From Paenibacillus radicibacter (GTDB lineage Bacteria; Bacillota; Bacilli; Paenibacillales; NBRC-103111): DNA of 64,000 nt. Positions 17,538-25,200 of the stretch are shown here, piece after piece; the stretch's first letter is position 1, and each line of letters starts with the position of its first letter. The position numbers and the translations under genes are program-made. The notes beneath the pieces were generated by a model. It did not search any database. It was not told where the DNA came from and saw only the letters and a program-made list of their open reading frames with translations. The stretch spans positions 62,001 through 126,000 of the forward strand of contig NZ_JANQBC010000010.1 in the NCBI RefSeq assembly GCF_024721995.1. Reading direction: 5' to 3'.

Positions 17538-19114
17538 TGAGCCAACTACTTACAAAGAGCGAAGAGATTTACCGCATCGGGATTGATGTTGGCGGAACGA
17601 ATACAGACTCAGCCTTGCTAGATTCGAAGCTTAATACGATTCATACGGTTAAAGTACACACGACGCGTGATGTGAACGAAGGAATTGTGGAATCGGTTCG
17701 CAGATTGCTTGCGGAAAGTGGCGTTAATCCTGCACAAGTACGCTATGCGATGCTTGGAACGACACATTGTACCAATGCAATTGTGGAGCGTAAGCATTTA
17801 GGTCGCGTTGGCTTAATTCGTATAGGTGCTCCTGCAACGACTGCGGTATCTCCACTTGCGGATTGGGATGATACGTTGAAGTCGGCAATCGGATCGCATG
17901 CTTATGTGGCAAAAGGCGGCTACGAGTACGATGGACGCACAATCGTGGACTTAGATGAAGCGGAAATTATCGACTACTGCACACGGATGAAGGGGAAAGT
18001 TGATGCGGTTGCGATTTGCGGTGTATTCTCCCCTGTAAATACTTCACAGGAAAAGCGTGTTGGTGAGCTTGCTAAGCTAGTGTTAGGCGAGGACATGCCG
18101 GTTACACTTTCCCATGAGATTGGGAGTATCGGACTCTTAGAGCGTGAGAATGCTTCGATCTTGAATGGTGCACTGCTTAACGTCATTTCCGGTGTGGTAA
18201 AAGGTTTCGAGCAAGCGCTAAGTGGATTTGGTATTGAGGCTGGCGTGTACATTTGCCAAAATGATGGTACCCTCATGCGCAGTGAATATGCGCTTCGTTA
18301 TCCGATACTGACGATTGCATGTGGACCGACGAATTCGATTCGCGGAGCAGCGCATTTGTCAGGTCTAAGTGATGCACTAGTTGTAGATATTGGGGGTACA
18401 ACAACAGATATTGGCGTGCTGGCACAAGGTTTCCCTCGTCAATCCTCAGCTGCGGTTGAAATCGGTGGTGTGCGTACGAACTTCCGTATGCCGGATATTC
18501 TATCTATCGGGATCGGTGGCGGTACGATAGTGCGTGCGGATAGCGAAGGTGAACATGTAACTGTAGGTCCTGACAGCGTAGGGTATGAACTTCTTAAGCG
18601 CGGACGTATCTTCGGCGGTGATACACTAACAACGACGGACGTTGCGGTGAAGCTGGGTCATTTCGAATGGAATGATGCACAGACGGACGATTTGGATACG
18701 GAGATTTGCCGTAAAGCGGATGTGATCATGACGCGCGACATTGAAGATGCGATTGATCGGATGAAGACGAGCGCTGATCCCGTAGATGTCATTCTAGTTG
18801 GCGGCGGCAGTATTCTGGTAGGAGACAGTCTCGAAGGTGTGTCCCGAATTATTCGTCCGAATCACCATGATGCAGCGAACGCAATCGGTGCAGCGCTTGG
18901 TGAAGTAAGCGGTGAGACCGAGCGCATCTATTCACTCGATGACATGACTTACGATGATGCAATGGCGGATGCGCGCAGCAATGCGGTGGAACAAGCTGTT
19001 CTTGCAGGTGCAGATCGCTCGACGGTACAGATCGTGCTGACGGAAGATATTCCGATTGCGTACTTGCCAGGTAATGCCCTTCTTGTGAAGGTGAAGGCGG
19101 CGGGGCGACTGTAG
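17537..19114 (+). CDS. Hydantoinase/oxoprolinase family protein (HyuA-like)
   Basis: ASKHA-fold ATPase, 525 residues, that uses ATP to open cyclic amides such as hydantoins or 5-oxoproline. The N-terminal phosphate-1 motif is IGIDVGGTNTDSALLD, and MLGTTHCTNAIVERK is the Hydant_A_N signature. The central DIGGTTTDIGVL is the phosphate-2 motif. The C-terminal GGGSILVGDSL and the DDMTYDDAMADARSNAVEQAV tail match the single-chain HyuA subgroup that pairs with DUF917. It is translationally coupled to the DUF917 gene by TAATG. A terminator follows. Confidence 0.9.
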   Translation: MSQLLTKSEEIYRIGIDVGGTNTDSALLDSKLNTIHTVKVHTTRDVNEGIVESVRRLLAESGVNPAQVRYAMLGTTHCTNAIVERKHLGRVGLIRIGAPATTAVSPLADWDDTLKSAIGSHAYVAKGGYEYDGRTIVDLDEAEIIDYCTRMKGKVDAVAICGVFSPVNTSQEKRVGELAKLVLGEDMPVTLSHEIGSIGLLERENASILNGALLNVISGVVKGFEQALSGFGIEAGVYICQNDGTLMRSEYALRYPILTIACGPTNSIRGAAHLSGLSDALVVDIGGTTTDIGVLAQGFPRQSSAAVEIGGVRTNFRMPDILSIGIGGGTIVRADSEGEHVTVGPDSVGYELLKRGRIFGGDTLTTTDVAVKLGHFEWNDAQTDDLDTEICRKADVIMTRDIEDAIDRMKTSADPVDVILVGGGSILVGDSLEGVSRIIRPNHHDAANAIGAALGEVSGETERIYSLDDMTYDDAMADARSNAVEQAVLAGADRSTVQIVLTEDIPIAYLPGNALLVKVKAAGRL

Positions 19115-19140
19115 CATAATCCGCTTTGAAAATAATGCTT

Positions 19141-19178
19141 CTTCCTTAGTAGATTACTTACGAAGGAAGGCGTTTTTT
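19141..19178 (+). terminator. Intrinsic terminator after the hydantoinase operon
   Basis: CTTCCTT and AAGGAAG arms around a 15-base loop with partial inner pairing, followed by GCGTTTTTT. Confidence 0.75.
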
Positions 19179-19216
19179 CGAGTGATTAATGATACAGAAT
19201 TTTCTATAAATATGCG

Positions 19217-19245
19217 TTGACGCCATAGTTCTTTAATCCTATAAT
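19217..19245 (+). promoter_or_regulatory. Sigma-A promoter of a short terminated transcript
   Basis: TTGACG (19217-19222), a 17-base spacer and TATAAT (19240-19245). The expected transcript starts near 19252. Confidence 0.75.
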
Positions 19246-19251
19246 TGGTAA

Positions 19252-19357
19252 GATGCTAGTTAAATAAAGGGAATAAACGCTTTGATGGCTAGGTTGCCGT
19301 GCGATTTCCAGAAGCTTATGAACCATCATGCTGAGCATGGTGGTTTTATGTGTTTTT
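19252..19357 (+). ncRNA. Short terminated RNA or leader upstream of the adenylate cyclase gene
   Basis: Between the promoter and the T tract lies about 105 nt with no coding potential. It ends in AACCATCATGC-TGA-GCATGGTGGTT (11-bp stem, one wobble, 19321-19345) followed by TTTTATGTGTTTTT. TGATGG at 19283-19288 can pair with CCATCA at 19323-19328 inside the left arm of that hairpin, so a terminator/antiterminator switch is possible. The segment GATGGCTAGGTTGCCG recalls the 3' part of c-di-GMP-I aptamers, but their conserved 5' half is not present, so I do not assign a class. It is either a small RNA or an attenuator for the downstream cyclase gene. The rest of the 450-base gene-free stretch (19358-19563) is the MITE copy plus the gene's ribosome binding site. 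Confidence 0.5.
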
Positions 19358-19359
19358 AA

Positions 19360-19522
19360 GAGCGTGTTCAAAGGTAAGGTCGCTGCAGAGAAAAAGCACT
19401 TCCGGTCGCTGTCTCAATCGTAAAATTTGAATTTATTTAATTGTATTTTCACGATTTCAAAGGCGAACACTAACGTTCCTTCAGTTGCTTTTTCACTTTC
19501 GCTTTTACTTTTGAACACGCTC
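19360..19522. mobile_element. MITE-like element, copy 2
   Basis: A 163-bp non-coding segment with termini GAGCGTGTTCAAA and TTTGAACACGCTC (perfect 13-bp inverted repeats). It is homologous, in opposite orientation, to the element at 1985-2173, sharing the termini and the central blocks ACTTCCGGTCGCTGT and TTTTCACGATTTCAAAGGCGA. The right flank begins TA; the left flank is AA, so a TA duplication is not intact here. It lies between the terminated RNA at 19357 and the cyclase start at 19564 and so may have separated a leader from its gene. Confidence 0.75.
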
Positions 19523-19563
19523 TATAAAGTTTGGTTTCAATTGTTGGAAGGGGATTTCTTGTT

Positions 19564-21876
19564 GTGAAAAATAAGCTATTATACGTAATCTCAATCCTAT
19601 GTATCCTATCGATTGGATTACAGTATCTAGGCACATTTAGCAGTATGGAGCTGTGGCTTCAGGATAAAGTGATGCAGAAGAAAGCAACACCAAGCGAGAA
19701 GATTGCGATCATTGCAGTGGATGATGAAAGTATTAATCAGCTTGGGCAATGGCCATGGGGCCGTGATGTACATGCAAATTTGGTCGATACGATAACCGAA
19801 GGTAAGCCGTCTGTTATCGCATTTGATATTACGTTTCCCGTTGAATCAAGCAATGGAGATGCGGATGAAGCATTCGCTGAATCTGTGAAAAATGCGGGTA
19901 ATGTCGTGCTGCCACGCTACGGTACGTTCGAGCGTACATCGACGAAAGGTACGATTGAAGCAGTTGAAATGTCAGAACCATTTGTTATTTTAAAAAATGC
20001 GGACGCAGCTCTCGGACATATTAATGTGTTTCCCGATGAGGATGGCGCTGTGCGCAAGTCCTTGAAGTATTTTAACTATAAGGGACAGCCGATTGCAAGC
20101 TTTTCTTGGCAAATCTACGATTTATATATGAAACATAAGGGCGAGCAAGCAGACGCTGCTAAGTTGCAACTTGATAAAATCAATCAATTCCACATCCCAT
20201 TTACAGGTGTACCAGGAGATTATGAAGTGATTTCCTATGCGAGTGTTGTGAATGGTGAGGTGGAGCCGAGTTATTTTAAAGATCGAATTGTACTAGTCGG
20301 TCCTTACTCGGTCGCACTTAAAGATCATTATCCAACCCCGATGGATCATCAGAATCTGATGTTCGGTGTGGAGATTCATGCGAATATTATTCAGTCCTTG
20401 CTAGAGGGCAACTACAAGCATGAGCTGAATTGGATGTGGAATGCATTATTCCTCGTATTGATGGGGGCGCTTGTATATATCATTTTCCGAAAAGCACATG
20501 TGGGAATTTCATTCTTAGCGGTTGCCTTGTTAATTGGGGCTTGGGTTTACTTAGGTAAAATGTTATACGAAAAAGGCACAATTATATCGCTTGCATACGT
20601 AGTCATATTCCTAAGTGTCAGCTATATCGCGACCTTGTTACTCAAGTATTTGCAAGAACTATTCGAGCGTAAGCGAGTGACTTCGATATTCGGTAGGTAT
20701 GTCGCTCCGCAAGTCGTGAGCCAGATACTAAAAAATGGTGATGAAGGGCTGAAGCTTGGTGGAACACGTAGGGAACTAACGGTACTGTTCGTGGATATTC
20801 GGGGCTTTACACCGCTCTCTGAACAGGCGGAGCCAGAAGAAATTGTAGAGATTCTGAATGAGTATTTGGAGCTGACGGCAAGTTGTATTTTCCAATATGA
20901 AGGGACGTTGGATAAATTTATTGGGGATGCAACGATGGCGATCTATAATGCACCACTTTTGCTAGAAGATCATGCGATGAAGGCCGTTCAGACGGCTTGG
21001 GCAATGAAGGAACGCTCTGCACAGTTAGAACAGAAGTTGATCGAAAAATACGGTTTCGGCGTAAAGTTCGGCATTGGAATTCATACGGGTCCAGCTGTAT
21101 TCGGCAACATTGGTTCAAAAACAAGAATGGATTACACCGCAATTGGTGACATGGTTAATACGACAGCAAGACTGGAAAGTAGTGCAAAACCAGGACAGAT
21201 CATCATGAGTGAACGTACATATGAAGCGGTTAAAGATCGGGTTCACGTGCAATCGCTTGGGGAAATTAGTAATGCCAAGGTTGGGAAAATTACTTCCATG
21301 AGTGGTAGCGTCAAAGTTCGTAAGAATGGTGGAGAAAAGCTATTTACTGCATTTAAGGGCATGCTGATCGCACAAGGGGACACAATTGTGATAGCTAGTA
21401 GCGGTAAAGCCAAGATGGATCTAGACATTGACAAGGAAGTATCAATTGGCCCATCCACAGAGCTCGTTATCAGTGAGTTAGTTGAAAGCGTGGAAGCAGA
21501 GTCTGGGAAGACAACAATTACTTTGCTTGGCGGAGATGTTTTCGTCCATGTGAAATCAAAGCTCAAGGGTGACTCACGATTTGAAGTGAAGACGCCGAAT
21601 GCCATTATGGGGATTATGGGAACGCAGTTTGCGGTTAGTTATAAGAAGGACGAAGCTCGGAGTGGATTATTCATATTTGAAGGAACCGTGAATACGAGTC
21701 CACCTGCTCGTGATCGTGATCCGTTGCCAGTTGCTCCGAATCAGCAGTTAATATTGGAGGGTATGAACCCGAATTTACCACAGCAGCCAGCAACACTAAA
21801 TCCAGCAGATATACCACTGTTTACATTAGAAGGAATGATTGCGGATCAGACAGCGAAGTTGCTCAGGATCTATTAG
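19564..21876 (+). CDS. CHASE2-adenylate/guanylate cyclase with FecR domain (5' part of a frameshifted gene)
   Basis: Membrane-bound class III nucleotide cyclase, 770 residues to the first stop. Residues 1-25 form a membrane anchor. An extracellular CHASE2 sensor follows (about 30-280), then three transmembrane helices (about 290-365), then the cyclase catalytic domain (about 395-570). Its metal-binding Asp411 is in LFVDIRGFT and Asp455 in FIGDATMA, with NTTARLES as the transition-state Asn/Arg motif. Residues about 575-690 form a FecR-like domain (GSVKVRKNGG, TPNAIMGIMGTQFAV). GTG 19564 is preferred because AAGGGGAT lies about 10 bases upstream. The reading frame breaks near 21846: dropping one T from GAT-TCA explains the early stop, and the true protein probably continues through 23040. 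Confidence 0.85.
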   Translation: MKNKLLYVISILCILSIGLQYLGTFSSMELWLQDKVMQKKATPSEKIAIIAVDDESINQLGQWPWGRDVHANLVDTITEGKPSVIAFDITFPVESSNGDADEAFAESVKNAGNVVLPRYGTFERTSTKGTIEAVEMSEPFVILKNADAALGHINVFPDEDGAVRKSLKYFNYKGQPIASFSWQIYDLYMKHKGEQADAAKLQLDKINQFHIPFTGVPGDYEVISYASVVNGEVEPSYFKDRIVLVGPYSVALKDHYPTPMDHQNLMFGVEIHANIIQSLLEGNYKHELNWMWNALFLVLMGALVYIIFRKAHVGISFLAVALLIGAWVYLGKMLYEKGTIISLAYVVIFLSVSYIATLLLKYLQELFERKRVTSIFGRYVAPQVVSQILKNGDEGLKLGGTRRELTVLFVDIRGFTPLSEQAEPEEIVEILNEYLELTASCIFQYEGTLDKFIGDATMAIYNAPLLLEDHAMKAVQTAWAMKERSAQLEQKLIEKYGFGVKFGIGIHTGPAVFGNIGSKTRMDYTAIGDMVNTTARLESSAKPGQIIMSERTYEAVKDRVHVQSLGEISNAKVGKITSMSGSVKVRKNGGEKLFTAFKGMLIAQGDTIVIASSGKAKMDLDIDKEVSIGPSTELVISELVESVEAESGKTTITLLGGDVFVHVKSKLKGDSRFEVKTPNAIMGIMGTQFAVSYKKDEARSGLFIFEGTVNTSPPARDRDPLPVAPNQQLILEGMNPNLPQQPATLNPADIPLFTLEGMIADQTAKLLRIY

Positions 21877-22057
21877 AGAAAATGCAGCAAGAAGCAAAGA
21901 AACAACAAGAGGCGATGAAAAAGCTTCAAGAAGAAATGAAGAAGATGCAGGAAGAGTTGATGAAAAACCTGCCAAAACCTCAAATTGTATATGATAAGCC
22001 CACACCAAGACCAACTCCTGCGCCAACAAGCGAGCCTAATTATGGGGGAGGTGGCCG
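21846..22057 (+). pseudogene. Shifted-frame middle of the cyclase gene, bounded by two compensating indels
   Basis: Between about 21846 and 22055 the sensible reading frame is displaced by one base. It encodes DSEVAQDLLEKMQQEAKK and a longer Gln/Glu/Lys-rich coiled coil, then a Thr/Pro linker (PTPRPTPAPTSEP) and a Gly run. The cyclase frame itself stops at 21876. Entry is explained by a missing T in GCGGAT(T)CAGAC, and exit by an extra C in GGTGGC(C)GGTGGG near 22055, which returns to the original frame for the C-terminal part. Undoing both gives one continuous protein of about 1158 residues (19564-23040). These may be assembly or sequencing errors or real mutations. Confidence 0.65.
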
Positions 22058-23040
22058 GTGGGATTGTGACGCCAGTGCCGACGCCGACAGTGGCACCTAC
22101 TCCTACGCCAAAGCCCAAGAAAGTGGAAATCACCGATTTTAAAAAGTTGCCATCAGTTGAAGGTAGAACTGGTTATGCATTTAAAGTTAATCCTATAGAT
22201 GCCAAAGTAAGGGCAAATACAGAACCTATGTCTGAGGGGACAGAGGTTATTGAGAATCCTGATGTTCCAGGTGAGTACGTACTTGTTGTTAGACCAATTG
22301 ATAGAGATCTGCATGTAGTCATCACTGCATCCATGGAAGGTTATAATGACGGAGTGTATGAGTTTAATATGTCCAGTTGGGAGATTAATCCTAATTCCGT
22401 TCTGTTTGAAGGTGAGAGGTTGAAATTCTCTTTCAGTCAGGGAAATTCTAATGTTAGATTAAATATAATATCGGATGTAGAGAGTGATCCTGATTTCTTA
22501 GGAGATAAAGTTTGGTTTAGCGGAGATGGAAGGGTACTCATCCCAATGAAAAGTGGTTGGGGGGATATGAGCTATCAAGCTTCGCAAATTGAAGAAGGTG
22601 AAGAAATCCCTATACATGATAACAGTTTCTGGGGTGTTAATATTGATTATAATCTCGAAGGTAATAAAAATATGGTATTTATCAAACCAGGGACGTTTAA
22701 GAATAGAAAAAATCCATCCAATATTAATACATTAATAACATTAGGTCCTTTTGGATCAAATAGTGATATTCCTAATCCTTTACCGTACAGATTAAAAGAC
22801 AGTGATAGTTATGTCGAGTTAGGGATTATTCAGAAGAATGAAGAGATCAAGAGTATAATATTTGCGGATGAGTCTGTATGGAATGAGCCAGAAGATGGGG
22901 TTGTTTATATACAGATTAGTAAAGAAAAACTAATCAATTATTTAAATTCAGAACCAGGAAATAAATTAAAATTGATTATTAATGGTACATCGGAAGTGAT
23001 CAATATTGAATTCACTGGACTAATTAAAGACAGACCGTAA
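21985..23040 (+). CDS. C-terminal part of the cyclase-FecR protein (separate reading frame as sequenced)
   Basis: This frame is the continuation of the cyclase gene after the second indel. Its first 18 or so residues, before the second indel at about 22055, are read out of frame and are not real. Real sequence begins at GGIVTPVPTPTVAPTPTPKPKK, a Thr/Pro linker, and continues as about 300 residues of Asp/Asn/Glu-rich, probably beta-sandwich sequence (SVEGRTGYAFKVNPIDAKV, GEYVLVVRPIDRD). No catalytic motif is recognised. GC content falls here compared with the cyclase part. There is no ribosome binding site near 21985, supporting its being part of the upstream gene. The next gene starts 29 bases after the stop. 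Confidence 0.6.
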   Translation: MYMISPHQDQLLRQQASLIMGEVAGGIVTPVPTPTVAPTPTPKPKKVEITDFKKLPSVEGRTGYAFKVNPIDAKVRANTEPMSEGTEVIENPDVPGEYVLVVRPIDRDLHVVITASMEGYNDGVYEFNMSSWEINPNSVLFEGERLKFSFSQGNSNVRLNIISDVESDPDFLGDKVWFSGDGRVLIPMKSGWGDMSYQASQIEEGEEIPIHDNSFWGVNIDYNLEGNKNMVFIKPGTFKNRKNPSNINTLITLGPFGSNSDIPNPLPYRLKDSDSYVELGIIQKNEEIKSIIFADESVWNEPEDGVVYIQISKEKLINYLNSEPGNKLKLIINGTSEVINIEFTGLIKDRP

Positions 23041-23069
23041 ATGACGAACCCTAATACGGAGGTATACTC

Positions 23070-24554
23070 ATGAAATCTCATTTCAATAAAATACTCCTCT
23101 CTACCACTATTGTCTTCACACTTGCAACTACACCTGTACTTGCTTCAACAACAGTTGACACAGCAACCGTGAGCAAGGACTCCTTCCAAATGACACAGGT
23201 GAGTGGAGTTGCTGGTCTAAGCAAACCCTACGGTTTGTTACTCGACAAGCAAGGTAATCTGATTATTCTTGACGCAGGGAATCAACAGATCAAGAAACTT
23301 GAACAATCGAAGCTATCCGTACTTGCAGGTGTTCTAAAGCCTCAAGGTCTACTCAATCTAGAATTACCTAACTACAAGGATGGTGATGCTTCTAAGGCAT
23401 TACTTGGTGATCCAAGATTTGCAGTGGTAGACAGTAAGGGGACGATCTTCTTCACGGACTTCGCGAATCATGCGATTCGTAAGATCAAGGATGGTAAAGT
23501 ATACACGGTTGCAGGTAGTGGCAAGTCGGGCTATAAGGATGGCAAGGGTGAAGAGTCACTTTTCAATAGCCCAACAGGAATTGCAATCGATAGCAAAGAT
23601 AATCTCTATGTCGCAGATACGCTTAATCATGTGATTCGTAAAATAACACCGGATGGCGTAGTCACAACATTTGGAGGAGAGCAATCCGTTGATGGCGCTT
23701 ATGTAGATGGAGCGCTTGGTAAGGCGAAGTTCAATGAACCCAGTGGATTAGCATGGGACGACAAAGGGAATTTGTACGTATCGGATAGTGGCAACCACTT
23801 AATCCGTCAAATCTCAACGACAACAAACCAAGTCACTACTTTTGCAGGTAAGAAAACGGAGATCAATCCAGATACGGGTTACATGCAAGGTGGATATGCA
23901 CACGGCAATACCCAAACTGCACGCTTTAACTCGCCTAAAGGCCTGACTTTTGCAGAGGGTGTCTTATTCGTGGCAGATAGCTTGAATCAATGCATTCGTA
24001 CGGTACTACCTGACGGTAAAGTAATCAATGTTGCTGGAATGAGTGCCGCAGGGGATCAAGTTGGTGCGCAGAATCAAGTCCAGTTCAACAATCCAGTAGC
24101 TGTCGCTTATGCAAATGGGAAGTTATATGTATCCGACTCTTATAATCATAAAGTGAAGGAAGTTGCCCTTAACCCGAAACAGCTGAAAGGTGTAAATACT
24201 CCTGCTGATATCATTGCAGGATTTAAATTTGCGCCTCGTTCAGAAGAAATGCAAATCTGGATGAATGGAAAACAAGTTCAATTCCAATCTGGTAAGGTCT
24301 TTCATCAGTCAGGTAAGACGTATGTTCCAATTCGTGATATAGCTCAGCTATGGCAAGCGGAGATTAATTGGAATGACGCTGAACAAGCGGCAATTTTATC
24401 AAAAGGTGATGTCCAGCTAAAATGGAGCAATGAGCAAGATGGTGTGGTACTGCAAGACAACCGATTGTATGTAGAGATCGGGGAATTACAGGAGCGTACG
24501 ACGCTTACACTTGTGTATGACGTAGACTACAATGGTCTTGTGATTAACCGTTAG
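23070..24554 (+). CDS. Secreted NHL-repeat protein with C-terminal copper-amine-oxidase-like domain
   Basis: A 494-residue exported protein. Residues 1-25 are a signal peptide (VFTLATTPVLAS). About five NHL repeats follow (residues 45-370), each with a pattern like P-x-GIA-x-D...LYVADT-x-NH-x-IRKI, forming a beta-propeller typical of binding or scaffold proteins. Residues 385-485 form a copper-amine-oxidase-like stalk domain (QIWMNGKQVQ, YVPIRDIAQLWQAEINWN). ACGGAGG precedes the ATG. It lies 29 bases behind the cyclase gene and shares its transcript, so the pair may form an envelope sensing unit; that is inference from position only. Confidence 0.85.
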   Translation: MKSHFNKILLSTTIVFTLATTPVLASTTVDTATVSKDSFQMTQVSGVAGLSKPYGLLLDKQGNLIILDAGNQQIKKLEQSKLSVLAGVLKPQGLLNLELPNYKDGDASKALLGDPRFAVVDSKGTIFFTDFANHAIRKIKDGKVYTVAGSGKSGYKDGKGEESLFNSPTGIAIDSKDNLYVADTLNHVIRKITPDGVVTTFGGEQSVDGAYVDGALGKAKFNEPSGLAWDDKGNLYVSDSGNHLIRQISTTTNQVTTFAGKKTEINPDTGYMQGGYAHGNTQTARFNSPKGLTFAEGVLFVADSLNQCIRTVLPDGKVINVAGMSAAGDQVGAQNQVQFNNPVAVAYANGKLYVSDSYNHKVKEVALNPKQLKGVNTPADIIAGFKFAPRSEEMQIWMNGKQVQFQSGKVFHQSGKTYVPIRDIAQLWQAEINWNDAEQAAILSKGDVQLKWSNEQDGVVLQDNRLYVEIGELQERTTLTLVYDVDYNGLVINR

Positions 24555-24626
24555 TCATTGAATCTTAGGTGTTCCGTATTGGAAATGGTTAGGGTTCATC
24601 GGATAAATACGGATAGTTTGAAGATT

Positions 24627-24652
24627 AGGAGGCAAAAATGCCTCCTTTTTTA
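24627..24652 (+). terminator. Intrinsic terminator after the NHL gene
   Basis: AGGAGGCA-AAAA-TGCCTCCT followed by TTTTTT. Confidence 0.92.
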
Positions 24653-24661
24653 TTTCCATAA

Positions 24662-24690
24662 TTGATAATGAGAATCTTTATCAGTATAAT
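24662..24690 (+). promoter_or_regulatory. Fur box overlapping a sigma-A promoter
   Basis: TTGATA (24662-24667), a 17-base spacer and TATAAT (24685-24690). GATAATGAGAATCTTTATC at 24664-24682 matches 17 of 19 positions of the Fur consensus GATAATGATAATCATTATC and covers the -35 and spacer, the classic arrangement for iron-dependent repression of the next gene. Confidence 0.88.
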
Positions 24691-24728
24691 ATAAGAAAAT
24701 GGAAGTCAGCAAAGGGAGAGTGTGATCT

Positions 24729-25061
24729 ATGTTTATCGAAACAAAAACGTTCATCGTGACAGAAGGCAACTCAGATAAGATCGTGAATAGATTTAGTGGG
24801 GAAGGAATCATTGAAAAATCCGAAGGATTCATTGATCTAAGCGTATTAGTGAAGAAAAGCCGCAGAGGCGATGAAGAGGTAATTGTGATGATCCGCTGGG
24901 AATCGGAAGAAGCGTGGAAGAAGTGGGAGACGAGTGAAGCGCATATCGCAGGGCATCGTCAGAGCCGTGGACAGCCAAAGCCGGATCACATTGTCAGTGT
25001 AACTCATGGTACATACGAGGTAAAAAGCGCTAAGTATGGTATCGTGCAAGAAGTAAAATGA
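24729..25061 (+). CDS. Heme-degrading monooxygenase (IsdG/HmoA family)
   Basis: Small cytoplasmic enzyme that opens heme to release iron, 110 residues of the antibiotic-biosynthesis-monooxygenase (dimeric ferredoxin-like) fold. The catalytic Asn-Trp-His triad of IsdG-type enzymes can be placed at Asn in EGNSDKI (about residue 14), a Trp in EEAWKKW and His in SEAH (about 79). The N-terminus MFIETKTFIVTEGNSDKI is typical. The Fur box on its promoter supports an iron-acquisition role. It is monocistronic between terminators. Family-only assignment (ABM domain) is secure; heme as substrate rests on the triad and Fur control. Confidence 0.85.
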   Translation: MFIETKTFIVTEGNSDKIVNRFSGEGIIEKSEGFIDLSVLVKKSRRGDEEVIVMIRWESEEAWKKWETSEAHIAGHRQSRGQPKPDHIVSVTHGTYEVKSAKYGIVQEVK

Positions 25062-25070
25062 TAGATATAG

Positions 25071-25094
25071 AAGAGCCATCGAGGCTCTTTTTTA
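25071..25094 (+). terminator. Intrinsic terminator after the heme monooxygenase gene
   Basis: AGAGCC-ATCGA-GGCTCT followed by TTTTTT. Confidence 0.85.
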
Positions 25095-25200
25095 TTTGGT
25101 CTTAAATGCCTATCTTCATAAAAACAATTGTTAGAAAATACTGATAAATGGTATGATACTATCCTACCAAATACTAGTATTGAAGGGGAAATTTGAAATT

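Noticed and set aside
19250-19345. c-di-GMP-I riboswitch
   Set aside because: Only a short AGGTTGCCG-like segment fits; the conserved 5' half with the GGGACGCAAAGC-type core is absent.
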